From the NCBI GenBank assembly GCA_903842505.1, contig CAIMMI010000289.1, forward strand, positions 1 through 61,382: a DNA stretch of 61,382 nt, in the 5' to 3' direction. The DNA is from an uncultured Verrucomicrobiota bacterium (GTDB lineage: Bacteria; Verrucomicrobiota; Verrucomicrobiia; Limisphaerales; UBA9464). The position numbers and the translations under genes are program-made. The notes beneath the pieces were generated by a model. That model searched no databases and was not told where the DNA came from. It saw nothing but the letters and a program-made list of their open reading frames with translations. Within the stretch, counting starts at the first letter, position 1, and each line of letters opens with the position of its first letter. Positions 33,075 through 41,288 of this stretch are shown here, one piece after another.

Positions 33075-34298
33075 ATGAAGACTGCGTTCGCGCTGGCAAT
33101 CGGGTTGGCTGTTGGGTCCTTGGAGGCGGCGGATTGGCCACGCCATCGCGGCCCTGCCCAAAACGGCGTTTCAGCCGAGACGGATTGGGTAACGACATGG
33201 CCAGGGGGGCAGCCCAAAAGGTTGTGGAAGGCTTCGGTGGGCACTGGGTTCTCGTCGGTGGCTGTGGCTGGAAGACGAGTGTTCACCGTGGGAAGCGACG
33301 GTCTGAAGAAGGGTGGGAAAGATGTGGTTTATTGTCTGGAGGCCGAGACTGGGAAGCCTGTGTGGACGTTCGGCTATTCGCAGGATCTGGATCCCAAGTA
33401 TTACGACGGCGGTCCCGGAGCAACTCCGACCATTGACCGTGGACAGGTCTTCGTGGTGGGGCGACATGGGTGGGTTCACTGCCTGAACGCAGAGAACGGA
33501 TCAGTCATCTGGAAGCGGAATCTGGCCTCTGAGTCCGGGCTCAAGGTCCCCGAGTGGGGTTTCAACAGCTCCGTCCATGTGGAAGGTGATCAGGCGATCC
33601 TCAATGCGGGGTCCTTCGGCATCGCCTTGGATCGTTTGACCGGGAGGGAACTGTGGGTCAGTGGGAAGGACGAAGCCGGGTACGGGACCCCGGTTCCCTT
33701 TGAGTCGAAGGGGAGGCGCCTGCTAGCCATGTTTGCCGCCAAACATGCGGTTGCGGTGGATCCGAAGGATGGAACGGAGGTCTGGAGGGTTGCCTGGAAA
33801 ACCTCGTATGACGTCAATTCGTCGGATCCGGTGTTTTCGCAAAACCGGATGTTCGTCAGTTCCGGATATAACAAAGGGGGCGCGGTTTACGACCTTTCGG
33901 GTGCGGATCCCAAGCAGCTTTGGTTCAACAAGGAGGTTCGTGCGCACATGTCGGGCTCGGTGATCATCGGAGACTGTATTTATGGAGTCGATGGTCAGGG
34001 AGACGACAAGGATTCGCAGTTGAAGTGTCTGGACCTCGGAACGGGATCCGTCCGGTGGGCGTCGCCCAAGGCGGGGACCGGAAATCTGACGGCAGCGGGT
34101 AATCGGTTGCTTTGGATTACGGGCGGAGGAGAGCTTGTTGTGGTGGACGCCAAGCCAGATGCCTATCGGGAGTTGGCCCGGGCGCAGGTTGGAGGTGGAA
34201 AGCACTGGACGGCCCCCACGATCGCGAACGGGTTGGTCTACGTTCGAAGCGCGAAGGGAGACTTGGTCTGTCTGGATCTCCGCGCTTTGTCCCAATAG
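33075..34298 (+). CDS. Exported PQQ-like beta-propeller protein (second paralogue)
   Basis: A 407-residue secreted protein: signal peptide (about 1-20), then W-P-R-H-R-G-P and propeller blades with G-K-P-V-W-T-F, G-S-V-I-W-K-R, G-T-E-V-W-R-V and G-S-V-R-W-A-S. It belongs to the same broad family as the protein at 27127-28374 but the two differ throughout, so they are not a recent duplication. The ATG at 33075 has GGTGGG ahead and starts the signal peptide; a GTG 17 codons earlier does not. It follows the cyclase by 40 bases and may be co-transcribed with it. The ligand and any enzyme activity are unknown. Confidence 0.8.
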   Translation: MKTAFALAIGLAVGSLEAADWPRHRGPAQNGVSAETDWVTTWPGGQPKRLWKASVGTGFSSVAVAGRRVFTVGSDGLKKGGKDVVYCLEAETGKPVWTFGYSQDLDPKYYDGGPGATPTIDRGQVFVVGRHGWVHCLNAENGSVIWKRNLASESGLKVPEWGFNSSVHVEGDQAILNAGSFGIALDRLTGRELWVSGKDEAGYGTPVPFESKGRRLLAMFAAKHAVAVDPKDGTEVWRVAWKTSYDVNSSDPVFSQNRMFVSSGYNKGGAVYDLSGADPKQLWFNKEVRAHMSGSVIIGDCIYGVDGQGDDKDSQLKCLDLGTGSVRWASPKAGTGNLTAAGNRLLWITGGGELVVVDAKPDAYRELARAQVGGGKHWTAPTIANGLVYVRSAKGDLVCLDLRALSQ

Positions 34299-34309
34299 GC
34301 CGGTTACGG

Positions 34310-34335
34310 AAAACCCGGCTGGGGGGCCGGGTTTT
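34310..34335. terminator. Bidirectional terminator between PQQ-like gene and pyrG
   Basis: AAAACCCGGC (34310-34319) pairs perfectly with GCCGGGTTTT (34326-34335) across a 6-base loop. The A-run on one side and T-run on the other allow termination on both strands, as fits its place between two convergent genes. Confidence 0.85.
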
Positions 34336-34356
34336 CGCGAGTCCGTTACCTACGCA

Positions 34357-36006
34357 TCAGGCTCCCACTGGGGGCACGCTGGGTGCGCCCGTTGCCAACG
34401 GTTTGGCGTGGAGGCGTTCGTGGGCGGCGGCGATGAACCCGCGGAAGAGCGGGTGAGGTGCGTTGGGTTTGGAGAAGAACTCCGGGTGATACTGGGAAGC
34501 GATGAAGAAGGGGTGGTTGGGAATCTCAATCACCTCAACGAGTCGATTGTCCGGTGTTGTCCCCGCGAACACGAAGCCAGCCTTCGAATAGAGTTCACGA
34601 TAGTCATTGTTGAATTCGAATCGGTGCCGGTGACGTTCGTGGATCAGTTCGGCCTGATAAAGGGCTTGGGTCTTGGATCCAGGGAGGAGTCGGCAATTCT
34701 GCGCACCGAGGCGCATGGTACCGCCCTTTTGGGTGACGCCTTTCTGGCTCTCCTGAAGATCGATCACCGGGTACGGAGTGTTGGGATCGAACTCTGTGGA
34801 ATGGGCGCCTGACAGTCCGAGGACGTTTCGGCCGAACTCAATGACGGCGATCTGCATGCCAAGACAGAGTCCTAGGTACGGCAGTCCGTTTTCGCGAGCG
34901 TAGCGAGCCGCACGGATTTTGCCTTCGATTCCCCGGTCGCCGAATCCGCCTGGGACAAGGATTCCCCCGAGACCCTTGAAGATCTTCGCAGGATCACCGG
35001 TCTCCACTTCCTCGGCTTCGATCTGTTCGATCTGGACACCGCAATCATTGGCGATTCCGCCGTGGATCAGTGCTTCGTAGACCGACTTGTAGGCATCCTG
35101 CAGTTCGATGTACTTGCCGACGACGCCGATCCGTACCCGGTGCTGGGGGGCGATCAATCGGCGGATGATGTCCTGCCAATGCGACATCTTGGCAGGCGGT
35201 ACGTCGAGGTTGAGGGTTTTGCAGACGAGGTCGTCCAGGCGTTCACGCTGGAGCATGAGGGGAACCTCGTAGATCGAGTGATCCACGTCCTTCTCCTCGA
35301 TGACGGCCTCGAAGGGGACGTTGCAGAACATGGCCAACTTCTGGCGAAGTTCCTTGTTGATCGGATGCTCGCAACGGCAGACGAGCATGTGGGGAGCGAT
35401 GCCGATTTCGCGGAGTTTGGCGACGCTCTGCTGGGTTGGCTTCGTCTTCAGTTCCCCAGCAGCCTTGATGAACGGAATGTAGGTAACGTGGAGGAAGCAG
35501 ACATTGCCGGGACCGGCTTCCTGGGCGAATTCCCGGATGGCTTCGAGGAAGGGAAGGCCCTCGATGTCGCCAACGGTGCCGCCCACTTCCGTGATCAGGA
35601 CGTCCGGCTTGGTCTCATCCGCCAGCAGGGTGATGCGTCGCTGGATCTCGTCTGTGACGTGCGGGATGACCTGAACCGTTTTGCCGAGGTACACCCCGTT
35701 GCGTTCATTGTCGAGGACCTGCTGATAGACCTGCCCGCTGGTCGTGTTGTTCCTCCGCGAAAGCTTCGTGCTCGTGAACCGCTCGTAGTGTCCCAGGTCC
35801 AGATCGGTCTCGGCGCCGTCATCCAGCACATAGACCTCGCCGTGCTGGTACGGGCTCATGGTGCCGGGATCGAGATTGAGGTAAGGGTCGAATTTCTGGA
35901 GCGTGACTTTGAGCCCGCGATTTTCGAGGAGCGTGCCGAGCGCCGCCGCGGTCAGTCCCTTGCCGAGGGAACTCACAACGCCGCCCGTGACGAAGATGTA
36001 CTTCAT
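34357..36006 (-). CDS. pyrG: CTP synthase
   Basis: A 549-residue enzyme making CTP from UTP, ATP and glutamine. The synthetase domain opens with [16 protein letters not shown]. The C-terminal class I glutaminase has the nucleophile in L-G-L-C-L-G-M-Q (about 385-392) and the His/Glu pair in Q-Y-H-P-E-F near 520. Length matches the family (about 540). The ATG at 36006 starts the conserved domain; an upstream ATG six codons earlier is less likely. It lies 45 bases after kdsB, whose product uses CTP, a common pairing. It is the last gene of a minus-strand run beginning near 40623 and ends in a shared terminator. Confidence 0.97.
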   Translation of the reverse strand: MKYIFVTGGVVSSLGKGLTAAALGTLLENRGLKVTLQKFDPYLNLDPGTMSPYQHGEVYVLDDGAETDLDLGHYERFTSTKLSRRNNTTSGQVYQQVLDNERNGVYLGKTVQVIPHVTDEIQRRITLLADETKPDVLITEVGGTVGDIEGLPFLEAIREFAQEAGPGNVCFLHVTYIPFIKAAGELKTKPTQQSVAKLREIGIAPHMLVCRCEHPINKELRQKLAMFCNVPFEAVIEEKDVDHSIYEVPLMLQRERLDDLVCKTLNLDVPPAKMSHWQDIIRRLIAPQHRVRIGVVGKYIELQDAYKSVYEALIHGGIANDCGVQIEQIEAEEVETGDPAKIFKGLGGILVPGGFGDRGIEGKIRAARYARENGLPYLGLCLGMQIAVIEFGRNVLGLSGAHSTEFDPNTPYPVIDLQESQKGVTQKGGTMRLGAQNCRLLPGSKTQALYQAELIHERHRHRFEFNNDYRELYSKAGFVFAGTTPDNRLVEVIEIPNHPFFIASQYHPEFFSKPNAPHPLFRGFIAAAHERLHAKPLATGAPSVPPVGA

Positions 36007-36051
36007 GGGATTGCACCGTCCCAAGCCGTCCGTCGCAGCGCCAACGAAAAA

Positions 36052-36807
36052 TCACACGGAGCCCAGGCCTTCGGAGGCGAGGATGGCCTCCACCCGCGCA
36101 ACGTCCGTTGGTACATCAACGCCGATCGACTCGTGATCCACGGTGGCCACGGCGATGCGGATCCCCAGTTCGAGGGCCCTCAACTGCTCCAGACGCTCGG
36201 CGAGTTCGAGTGGAGACGGAGGATTCGCTACAATCCGGAGCAGGGCGTCCCTGCGATAGCCGTAAAGGCCGAGATGCTTGAGGAATGGGAATGCCCCCAA
36301 TTGGTGGGCTGGACTCTCCGAAGCGTGATCGCGGAGGTATGGAACCGTCCTGCGGGAGAAGTAGAGGGCGAAACCAGCCTGGTTGACGACGGCTTTGACG
36401 ACGTTTGGATTCTCGTAGTCGTCGAGGCGTCGGATCGGGGTGACGGCTGTGGTCATTTCCGCGTGGGGCAGCAGTGCTGCCACCGCATCAACCACTGACG
36501 GGGCTATCAGGGGTTCGTCGCCTTGGATGTTCACGAAGGCGTCTGCTTCAATTGTCTGGGCAACTTCGGCGATGCGGTCGGTGCCAGAGGGATGATCGTC
36601 CCGGGTCATGACGACGCGGCAGAAACGCTGGGCTGCAGAAGCGATGCGAAGGTCGTCTGTGGCCACGACGACCTCAGCCAGCGACCGGGACTGTTGGCAA
36701 CGTTCGATTACATGCTGAACGAGCGGTTTGCCCGCGATCAGATGAAGGGGTTTTCCTGGGAACCGTGTGGACGCAAAGCGGGCTGGGATGACACCGATGA
36801 TTCGCAT
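36052..36807 (-). CDS. kdsB: 3-deoxy-manno-octulosonate cytidylyltransferase (CMP-Kdo synthetase)
   Basis: A 251-residue nucleotidyltransferase that activates Kdo with CTP for LPS inner-core synthesis. Diagnostic motifs are G-V-I-P-A-R-F-A-S-T-R-F-P-G-K-P-L at the N-terminus, V-N-I-Q-G-D-E-P-L (about 93-101) with the metal-binding aspartate, and F-S-R-R-T-V-P-Y. Length is normal. It sits 13 bases after the preceding exported protein and 45 before pyrG. Its presence indicates Kdo-containing LPS. Confidence 0.96.
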   Translation of the reverse strand: MRIIGVIPARFASTRFPGKPLHLIAGKPLVQHVIERCQQSRSLAEVVVATDDLRIASAAQRFCRVVMTRDDHPSGTDRIAEVAQTIEADAFVNIQGDEPLIAPSVVDAVAALLPHAEMTTAVTPIRRLDDYENPNVVKAVVNQAGFALYFSRRTVPYLRDHASESPAHQLGAFPFLKHLGLYGYRRDALLRIVANPPSPLELAERLEQLRALELGIRIAVATVDHESIGVDVPTDVARVEAILASEGLGSV

Positions 36808-36820
36808 GGTTGGGAGGGGC

Positions 36821-37795
36821 TCAGTGGACAGCCTGCATCATGTCTTCCATCAAGGCCAAGGCCACAGCCTCGGTGATCTCCCGCACGTCGTACGTTCGGG
36901 CGACCTTACCGGCGAGTCGATCCGGCCCGAGGATGTCGGCGGAACTGGCCTGCCCGAGGATCTGGGCATCCGAAAGGCGAATGGCCGTCGCCTGAATGTC
37001 GGGTACCTGATAGACGGCATCCCCGGAAACGCCCGGAATCGAAAGGGCGCGCGACGAGATCAGGACCTCGACGACGACATCGGTGTTCCGCATCAGGGCT
37101 TCCCTATCCTTGGCGGCATTGGGTGTGCCGGCGGTGGACAGGAACTCCTGGACGGGACGATCGGCGAGGAGTTGCGTGGCGACGCGCTGATCGGCGAGAC
37201 GCGCGCCAGCGAGGCGAAGCGGTCGGCCCATCAGTCGTTCGACGTCGCGGACGGTCTGGCGGTCCGCGAGGGGAGCGTTGGTGCGGCCACGATGGCTGAA
37301 GGTGTTCTCAGCGGTGACTTTCTCACTGCTGCCGCGAAGTGGGGCATTCGACGCATCGACCGAGGCGTTGCCGACCACAGTGACGTTCTGTCCGAGAGGA
37401 CCAGCAGCAGAACTTCCCGTGGGGGTAAGGTCGGTCTTCAGGGTTTCCACCTTCTCGGTCCGGCCTGCGAGCTGGAGACCTGTTGAATCATCCACCAATT
37501 CGCGGTTCACGTAGATGAGCATCCTCGGAGCTGCAAGCTTGGGATAGCCGGCCTTGAATCGGTCCACGATCGTACGGGCCTGCTCTGGGCTCACGAGAGG
37601 GGCGCGGGACGCAATGACTCCTTGCTGGTAAGTGAACGCCGTTGTCGCCGAGGCGGAAGCGGAGGGTGTGTGTGGGCCCGAGGGTGGTGCCGCGACGACG
37701 GGTGGAGGCGGGTTCTTGATGGGCTTCGAAGTTGGGATAGGGCCGGCGACCAGCGGAGTCGCGGCCAAAGTGAGGAGCAGCAAGGCGGATTTCAT
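36821..37795 (-). CDS. Exported protein of unknown function in the LpoB-type cluster
   Basis: A 324-residue protein with a signal peptide (about 1-18, ending L-V-A-G), a proline/alanine-rich linker (about 20-55), and a folded C-terminal part. Blocks such as P-R-M-L-I-Y-V-N-R-E-L-V near 90-101 and D-V-V-V-E-V-L-I-S-S-R with a later A-T-A-I-R-L-S-D-A resemble the CsgG/LpoB fold seen in the LpoB-like gene of the same run. This similarity is by eye and weak. Spacing to neighbours is 33 and 13 bases, so it is probably co-transcribed with ycfL-like and kdsB. No cysteine lipobox is visible, so it is likely periplasmic rather than lipid-anchored. Confidence 0.7.
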   Translation of the reverse strand: MKSALLLLTLAATPLVAGPIPTSKPIKNPPPPVVAAPPSGPHTPSASASATTAFTYQQGVIASRAPLVSPEQARTIVDRFKAGYPKLAAPRMLIYVNRELVDDSTGLQLAGRTEKVETLKTDLTPTGSSAAGPLGQNVTVVGNASVDASNAPLRGSSEKVTAENTFSHRGRTNAPLADRQTVRDVERLMGRPLRLAGARLADQRVATQLLADRPVQEFLSTAGTPNAAKDREALMRNTDVVVEVLISSRALSIPGVSGDAVYQVPDIQATAIRLSDAQILGQASSADILGPDRLAGKVARTYDVREITEAVALALMEDMMQAVH

Positions 37796-37828
37796 GGTCG
37801 GTCGGAACCGAAGTTTAAGGGGGAGCCG

Positions 37829-38293
37829 TTAACGAGCTTCCCGAACCCGGATCGTGTAGCCCTTGGCCTTGTCATTGAAGGACTGGAATCGAACGGTTTC
37901 CTGACCGGTTTCGGTCAGGATGAGATCTTGCCACGGTGTTTCGTCGCCCGTGCCGAAGCCTTGGGCATCCTTGAACACGCACTGGATCTGGACCTGGATG
38001 CGACGCTCCAACCGGTTCCGGACATTTGCGGCGACCTCCAACCTGCCATCTTCGAGCGCACGTTCTTGCAGGCCAGAGCACGTGACGCTCCTCTGGACGC
38101 GATAGTCGAGCGTGACGAATTTGGCCTCGTTCTCGAGCGCGAACTTGGTTGTGTTCTTCGGGGCGTAGGCGCCGCCCTCGTGTCCGGTCACCACGGTGCG
38201 AGTGGTGCTGCCAATGGACTCGCCTACCGGACGACATCCAAAAGTGAGGCTGGAGGCGAGGACAAGGAGGGCAAATGCGTTACGGGTGTTCAT
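37829..38293 (-). CDS. YcfL-like (DUF1425) lipoprotein
   Basis: A 154-residue lipoprotein with a lipobox L-T-F-G-C near residues 16-20 of the chosen start. The mature part has a beta-rich pattern with V-A-A-N-V-R-N-R and F-K-D-A-Q-G-F, as in DUF1425/YcfL, whose E. coli gene neighbours lpoB. The ATG at 38293 gives a normal lipoprotein signal; one seven codons earlier is possible. Here the LpoB-like gene is two genes upstream. Function is unknown even in E. coli; an accessory role with LpoB is inferred from repeated gene association. Confidence 0.75.
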   Translation of the reverse strand: MNTRNAFALLVLASSLTFGCRPVGESIGSTTRTVVTGHEGGAYAPKNTTKFALENEAKFVTLDYRVQRSVTCSGLQERALEDGRLEVAANVRNRLERRIQVQIQCVFKDAQGFGTGDETPWQDLILTETGQETVRFQSFNDKAKGYTIRVREAR

Positions 38294-38349
38294 GGCGGAG
38301 GGAGGAGTAGTCATTGCGGGTGGTAAATATTCTGGACCTTGGATCCCGA

Positions 38350-39456
38350 TCAGGGGCGGTCACTGATGAAAAGCACGGTGTCGCGGGTCCCGGCCAGGAT
38401 GTTGAGGGAAACCTCGCGGCTGAGGACGGGGCGGCCGGTTGAATCGAGGAACTCTGCCACGAGTTGGTGCTGTCCGGTCGGCAATCTCAAAGAGGTGAAT
38501 CCGATTACGTTCGGGAGATTATCCCATGTCCGGGTATCGGCGGAGGGGGTTGTTGCGGCGCTGATGACCTTGCTGAGTAGACCGGCGACAAGCAGGCCAG
38601 CTCCGACCTCGTCCGCGGCGCTTCGACGGCCAGCGGTACTTGCCAGGATGGCTCCGGACAGAATGGCTGCATTACCGAAGGAATCGGTTGAGCCCTTGAA
38701 CACGGCTTTGTTCGCAAGAACATAGTCCATCTGGCGTCCTCCCCTGGTGGTGGCCTGAAAGGAAAGATCGTCGGCGCCAGGTGCTCGGAGGGTCTGGCTG
38801 GCGACCCGCAATTGCAGGACGGAGGCGCGCGATCCGCCGGGGCGGAAACGAAGTTGTTCCCCGTACTCGCCCGCTCCGTACTTGGTAGGGCCGTGGCCCA
38901 TCTCGAAAAAGACGAGAACGTTGGCCTCGGGGTCGAAGTCGGGCAGTGGACCAAGACGCGCGTTCGAGCGCGCCCGGGCGAGCAATTCGGCCGCACCCCC
39001 GCCCAGTTTCGTGGTCACGAGGCCGTCAAGATAGTCGAGGATCGCGAAGTCTGCCTGATACGTCCCGTCCTGCGCATCGGCGTCCTGCAGTTGGGCGCTT
39101 CGGAAGCACGCCCTCGCGTTGTCCGGTTCGCCATCCATCCAGTAGAGGATTGCCCGGTAGTAATAGGCCATCACCCGTTCATAGGGTTCTCCCCGGAAGT
39201 TCTTGGATGATTCCGATTTGAAGTACCCTCGAGCACTGCGGGCAGCGGTGTCACCGGCGGTGATTCCACCAAGGGTAGCAACGGCGTCATCCAGCAGCGG
39301 CTTTGCGGCAGAGAATTCTGCCCGGCGCATGTGGTCCGACGCCGTCCGATATTTCACCAGGAGCGCGTCCCTTGCCGGCTGCGACGAGCCCCCTGTGGAG
39401 GCGCATCCACTGGCAAGCAGTGGAAGCAGGAGAAGGAGTGCGACGAGGCTGCGCAT
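38350..39456 (-). CDS. COG3014-like lipoprotein
   Basis: A 368-residue lipoprotein: signal peptide with lipobox L-A-S-G-C, then an alpha-helical repeat-rich domain (about 25-190) with Y-Y-Y-R-A-I-L-Y-W-M and A-R-A-C-F-R-S-A patterns, and a C-terminal beta region. This looks like COG3014, a family often found beside ycfL and lpoB. The ATG at 39456 is chosen because it begins the signal peptide. It is 28 bases downstream of the LpoB-like gene and 56 upstream of the YcfL-like gene. TPR-like helices suggest a protein-interaction role in the outer membrane. Confidence 0.75.
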   Translation of the reverse strand: MRSLVALLLLLPLLASGCASTGGSSQPARDALLVKYRTASDHMRRAEFSAAKPLLDDAVATLGGITAGDTAARSARGYFKSESSKNFRGEPYERVMAYYYRAILYWMDGEPDNARACFRSAQLQDADAQDGTYQADFAILDYLDGLVTTKLGGGAAELLARARSNARLGPLPDFDPEANVLVFFEMGHGPTKYGAGEYGEQLRFRPGGSRASVLQLRVASQTLRAPGADDLSFQATTRGGRQMDYVLANKAVFKGSTDSFGNAAILSGAILASTAGRRSAADEVGAGLLVAGLLSKVISAATTPSADTRTWDNLPNVIGFTSLRLPTGQHQLVAEFLDSTGRPVLSREVSLNILAGTRDTVLFISDRP

Positions 39457-39484
39457 GGCTGGGCGGCAAGGATGGAGACGCCGT

Positions 39485-40120
39485 TCACCGGTAGGCCGCA
39501 TCGTCCAGCCCCTGCTTCTTGATCTCGGCCATATCCTCCCAGATGATCGCGCTGGTCCGTGCGTCGATGAGTTGGAAGGTATAGAGGATATAGTCGCTGA
39601 CGCCGCGCGAGCTCTTGGTCGTCGAACCGTCGAGACGGCCGGTCAGGAAGAAATCCGCGCCTTGAAACTCGACCACATTGGGGTCGCTTCCGGAGGTGAC
39701 CTGCCCGGTCTGCTTGAGTTGCTGTTCCTTCTCCAGAGCCGCCATTCGTTCCCGTGCAAGAAACAGGACCTTGCCACGCGTCTGCGAGTTCAGGCGTGCG
39801 CGGACGCGGGTGAGCAGGATGTCCTTGTTGATGGCAAAACGGGTGTTGTTTTCGATGGGAAGCAACACGACGCGTGGCTGTCCCTGGGCATGCTGGATCT
39901 GTTGGGTTTCGAGGATGCTTCGGGCCATCTTGTCCGTGACGGAGACGATGTCTTGAGATTCGACACCAGTTCCGGCGACGAAACCCTGCTCATCGGCCTT
40001 GAGGACGGTGACTCCGTTCCCGGATGGATTTTTGACCCCGTAGGAGGCGCATCCGCACAGGAGGGCTGTGGCGGCGAGCAAGTGGGTGGCGAACAGGCGG
40101 CTTGGAACAAGGCGGTACAT
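39485..40120 (-). CDS. lpoB: LpoB-like penicillin-binding-protein activator lipoprotein
   Basis: A 211-residue lipoprotein with lipobox L-L-C-G-C (about 20-24) and an LpoB/CsgG-type domain: M-A-R-S-I-L-E (about 66-72), V-V-L-L-P-I-E-N-N-T (about 84-93), A-D-F-F-L-T-G-R-L (about 155-163) and a closing T-F-Q-L-I-D-A-R-T-S-A-I-I-W-E. LpoB stimulates PBP1b peptidoglycan synthesis from the outer membrane. Partner genes of COG3014 and YcfL type follow, which strengthens the call. There is no strong Shine-Dalgarno ahead of the ATG. CsgG-like secretion lipoproteins are the main alternative, but no curli genes are present. Confidence 0.8.
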   Translation of the reverse strand: MYRLVPSRLFATHLLAATALLCGCASYGVKNPSGNGVTVLKADEQGFVAGTGVESQDIVSVTDKMARSILETQQIQHAQGQPRVVLLPIENNTRFAINKDILLTRVRARLNSQTRGKVLFLARERMAALEKEQQLKQTGQVTSGSDPNVVEFQGADFFLTGRLDGSTTKSSRGVSDYILYTFQLIDARTSAIIWEDMAEIKKQGLDDAAYR

Positions 40121-40160
40121 ACGCAGGCGTGAAGTTGGTGAGTGAATTGCCGGGGGTCAA

Positions 40161-40200
40161 CTCCGCTCCGAGTCCCGGAGCGGAGCCCAACCGGCTTGGG
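40161..40200 (-). other. Tandem hairpins between glycine-zipper and lpoB-like genes
   Basis: A perfect 10-base-pair stem (CTCCGCTCCG/CGGAGCGGAG, 5-base loop, 40161-40185) lies next to a 5-base-pair hairpin (CCCAA/TTGGG, 40186-40200) that directly follows the stop of the glycine-zipper gene. On the minus strand no T-run follows, so it is not a standard terminator. It could stabilise or cut the upstream mRNA, giving unequal expression along the operon. Confidence 0.45.
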
Positions 40201-40623
40201 TCATCTTCCGAAAAGGCCGTTGGCTTGGCTGAGAGGGGTTGCCTCGGTGATGGCGCTGCCAGCGGCAAAAATCCGCGACGGCGGCGGTTCTGGCGCCGTC
40301 TGTGTCTCGGGCGGTGGAGCGGCCTGCTGATAATAGACGACGGAGTGAACCACGGGTTGGGTATGCCAGACGGTGGACCGCCGGGCAGCTTCGCGGTCGG
40401 CGATTGAACCGAGGAGCAGGCCGACACCGGCCCCGATTGCAATTCCCTCGCCAGTCCTGCGCCCGCTGTTGTGCCCGATGATTCCTCCAGCGAGTCCACC
40501 CAGAACAGCGCCTTCGGTGGCCCGTGGGCCGAAGAGTTGGGCATCTGATTGCGTGCTGGTCAGGCAGAAACCGATCGTTAGAAGCCAGGTTTTGGACCTG
40601 AGGGGCAGACGAATAATCCGCAT
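40201..40623 (-). CDS. Glycine-zipper exported protein
   Basis: A 140-residue protein with a signal peptide (about 1-28), then a glycine-zipper segment from about residue 37 (G-A-V-L-G-G-L-A-G-G-I-I-G and G-I-A-I-G-A-G-V-G-L-L-L-G) of the type found in small outer-membrane or periplasmic proteins, and a proline/alanine-rich tail. It heads the minus-strand run containing the LpoB-like gene, 80 bases away. The function is not known; glycine zippers pack membrane helices. No lipobox cysteine is evident. Confidence 0.75.
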   Translation of the reverse strand: MRIIRLPLRSKTWLLTIGFCLTSTQSDAQLFGPRATEGAVLGGLAGGIIGHNSGRRTGEGIAIGAGVGLLLGSIADREAARRSTVWHTQPVVHSVVYYQQAAPPPETQTAPEPPPSRIFAAGSAITEATPLSQANGLFGR

Positions 40624-40791
40624 GTTGAGAATTAAGACGGAGAACGTGGATGACTATTCATGTTTGTTATCAAATTGCAGGCCAACGGTTTGTAAAATTA
40701 ATTGGTGAGAAGCCTTGCAGTTGTGAGTTGGTAGAAAACAGATGTAAGGACTTGTCTAATTGGACTCACATGGCCCTAAATCGGGCGGGTC
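40624..40791. promoter_or_regulatory. AT-rich divergent upstream region
   Basis: This 168-base stretch is visibly richer in A and T than its surroundings and separates two divergent genes. It contains runs such as TTTGTAAAATTAATTGG that could house promoters for either side, but I could not assign a -35/-10 pair with proper spacing. Confidence 0.4.
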
Positions 40792-41217
40792 ATGAAAATT
40801 GATAAACTTAAACAGTATGTCTCGCTGCGTGAACAGTTGCTCCGAGACAAAGTGGAGTTGGAGTCGCGACTGGCCGAGATCAACAAGGCTTTGGGATCCG
40901 TCACTCCCAGCGCTCCGGCGGTGGTGGCCACGGCACCCGCTGCCAAGCGTGGTCGCAAGCCTGCTGCAGTGCCTGCTGCTGCGCCTGCATCCCCTGCGGT
41001 GAAGCGGGGAGGCAAGCGTGCGAAGAATACGGTTTCCCTTCGGGATGCTGTGTTGGCTGCAACCAAAGCCAAGCCCTTGGCCAGACAGGAGATTTTGACG
41101 GCGGTTCAGGCTGCTGGATACAAATTCGCGGCGAAGGACCCGCTGAACTCGTTGAGCACGCTCCTGTACACGGACAAGGGCATCAAGAACTACGGTGGGA
41201 AGTTTGGTCCGGTCTGA
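40792..41217 (+). CDS. Small basic DNA-binding protein with coiled-coil and winged-helix-like end
   Basis: A 141-residue protein with three parts: an N-terminal coiled coil (about 1-35, L-R-E-Q-L-L-R-D-K-V-E-L-E-S-R-L), a lysine/alanine/proline-rich linker (about 40-80, A-K-R-G-R-K-P-type AT-hook-like core) and a C-terminal domain (about 82-141) with the pattern S-L-R-D-A-V, R-Q-E-I-L-T-A-V, N-S-L-S-T-L-L-Y, reminiscent of HTH domains of the HARE/winged type. The layout suggests an oligomeric nucleoid-associated protein. It is monocistronic: AT-rich region upstream, terminator right after. I do not recognise a named family. Confidence 0.75.
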   Translation: MKIDKLKQYVSLREQLLRDKVELESRLAEINKALGSVTPSAPAVVATAPAAKRGRKPAAVPAAAPASPAVKRGGKRAKNTVSLRDAVLAATKAKPLARQEILTAVQAAGYKFAAKDPLNSLSTLLYTDKGIKNYGGKFGPV

Positions 41218-41238
41218 TCGGCACCCTGCGTTCTGATT

Positions 41239-41269
41239 GAAGCCCGCCCTAGCGGCGGGCTTCTTGTTT
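41239..41269 (+). terminator. Rho-independent terminator after the small basic protein
   Basis: GAAGCCCGCC (41239-41248) pairs perfectly with GGCGGGCTTC (41254-41263) across a 5-base loop, followed by TTGTTT. It ends 20 bases before the hisF ATG, so hisF either relies on read-through or starts transcription within this short gap. Confidence 0.8.
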
Positions 41270-41288
41270 GACTTCAGAGATTTTTGCC

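Noticed and set aside
40740-40791. TTGTCT with CTAAAT as a promoter for the small basic protein
   Set aside because: The -10 box would lie about ten bases from the ATG, which would force a leaderless message. The match is also poor.
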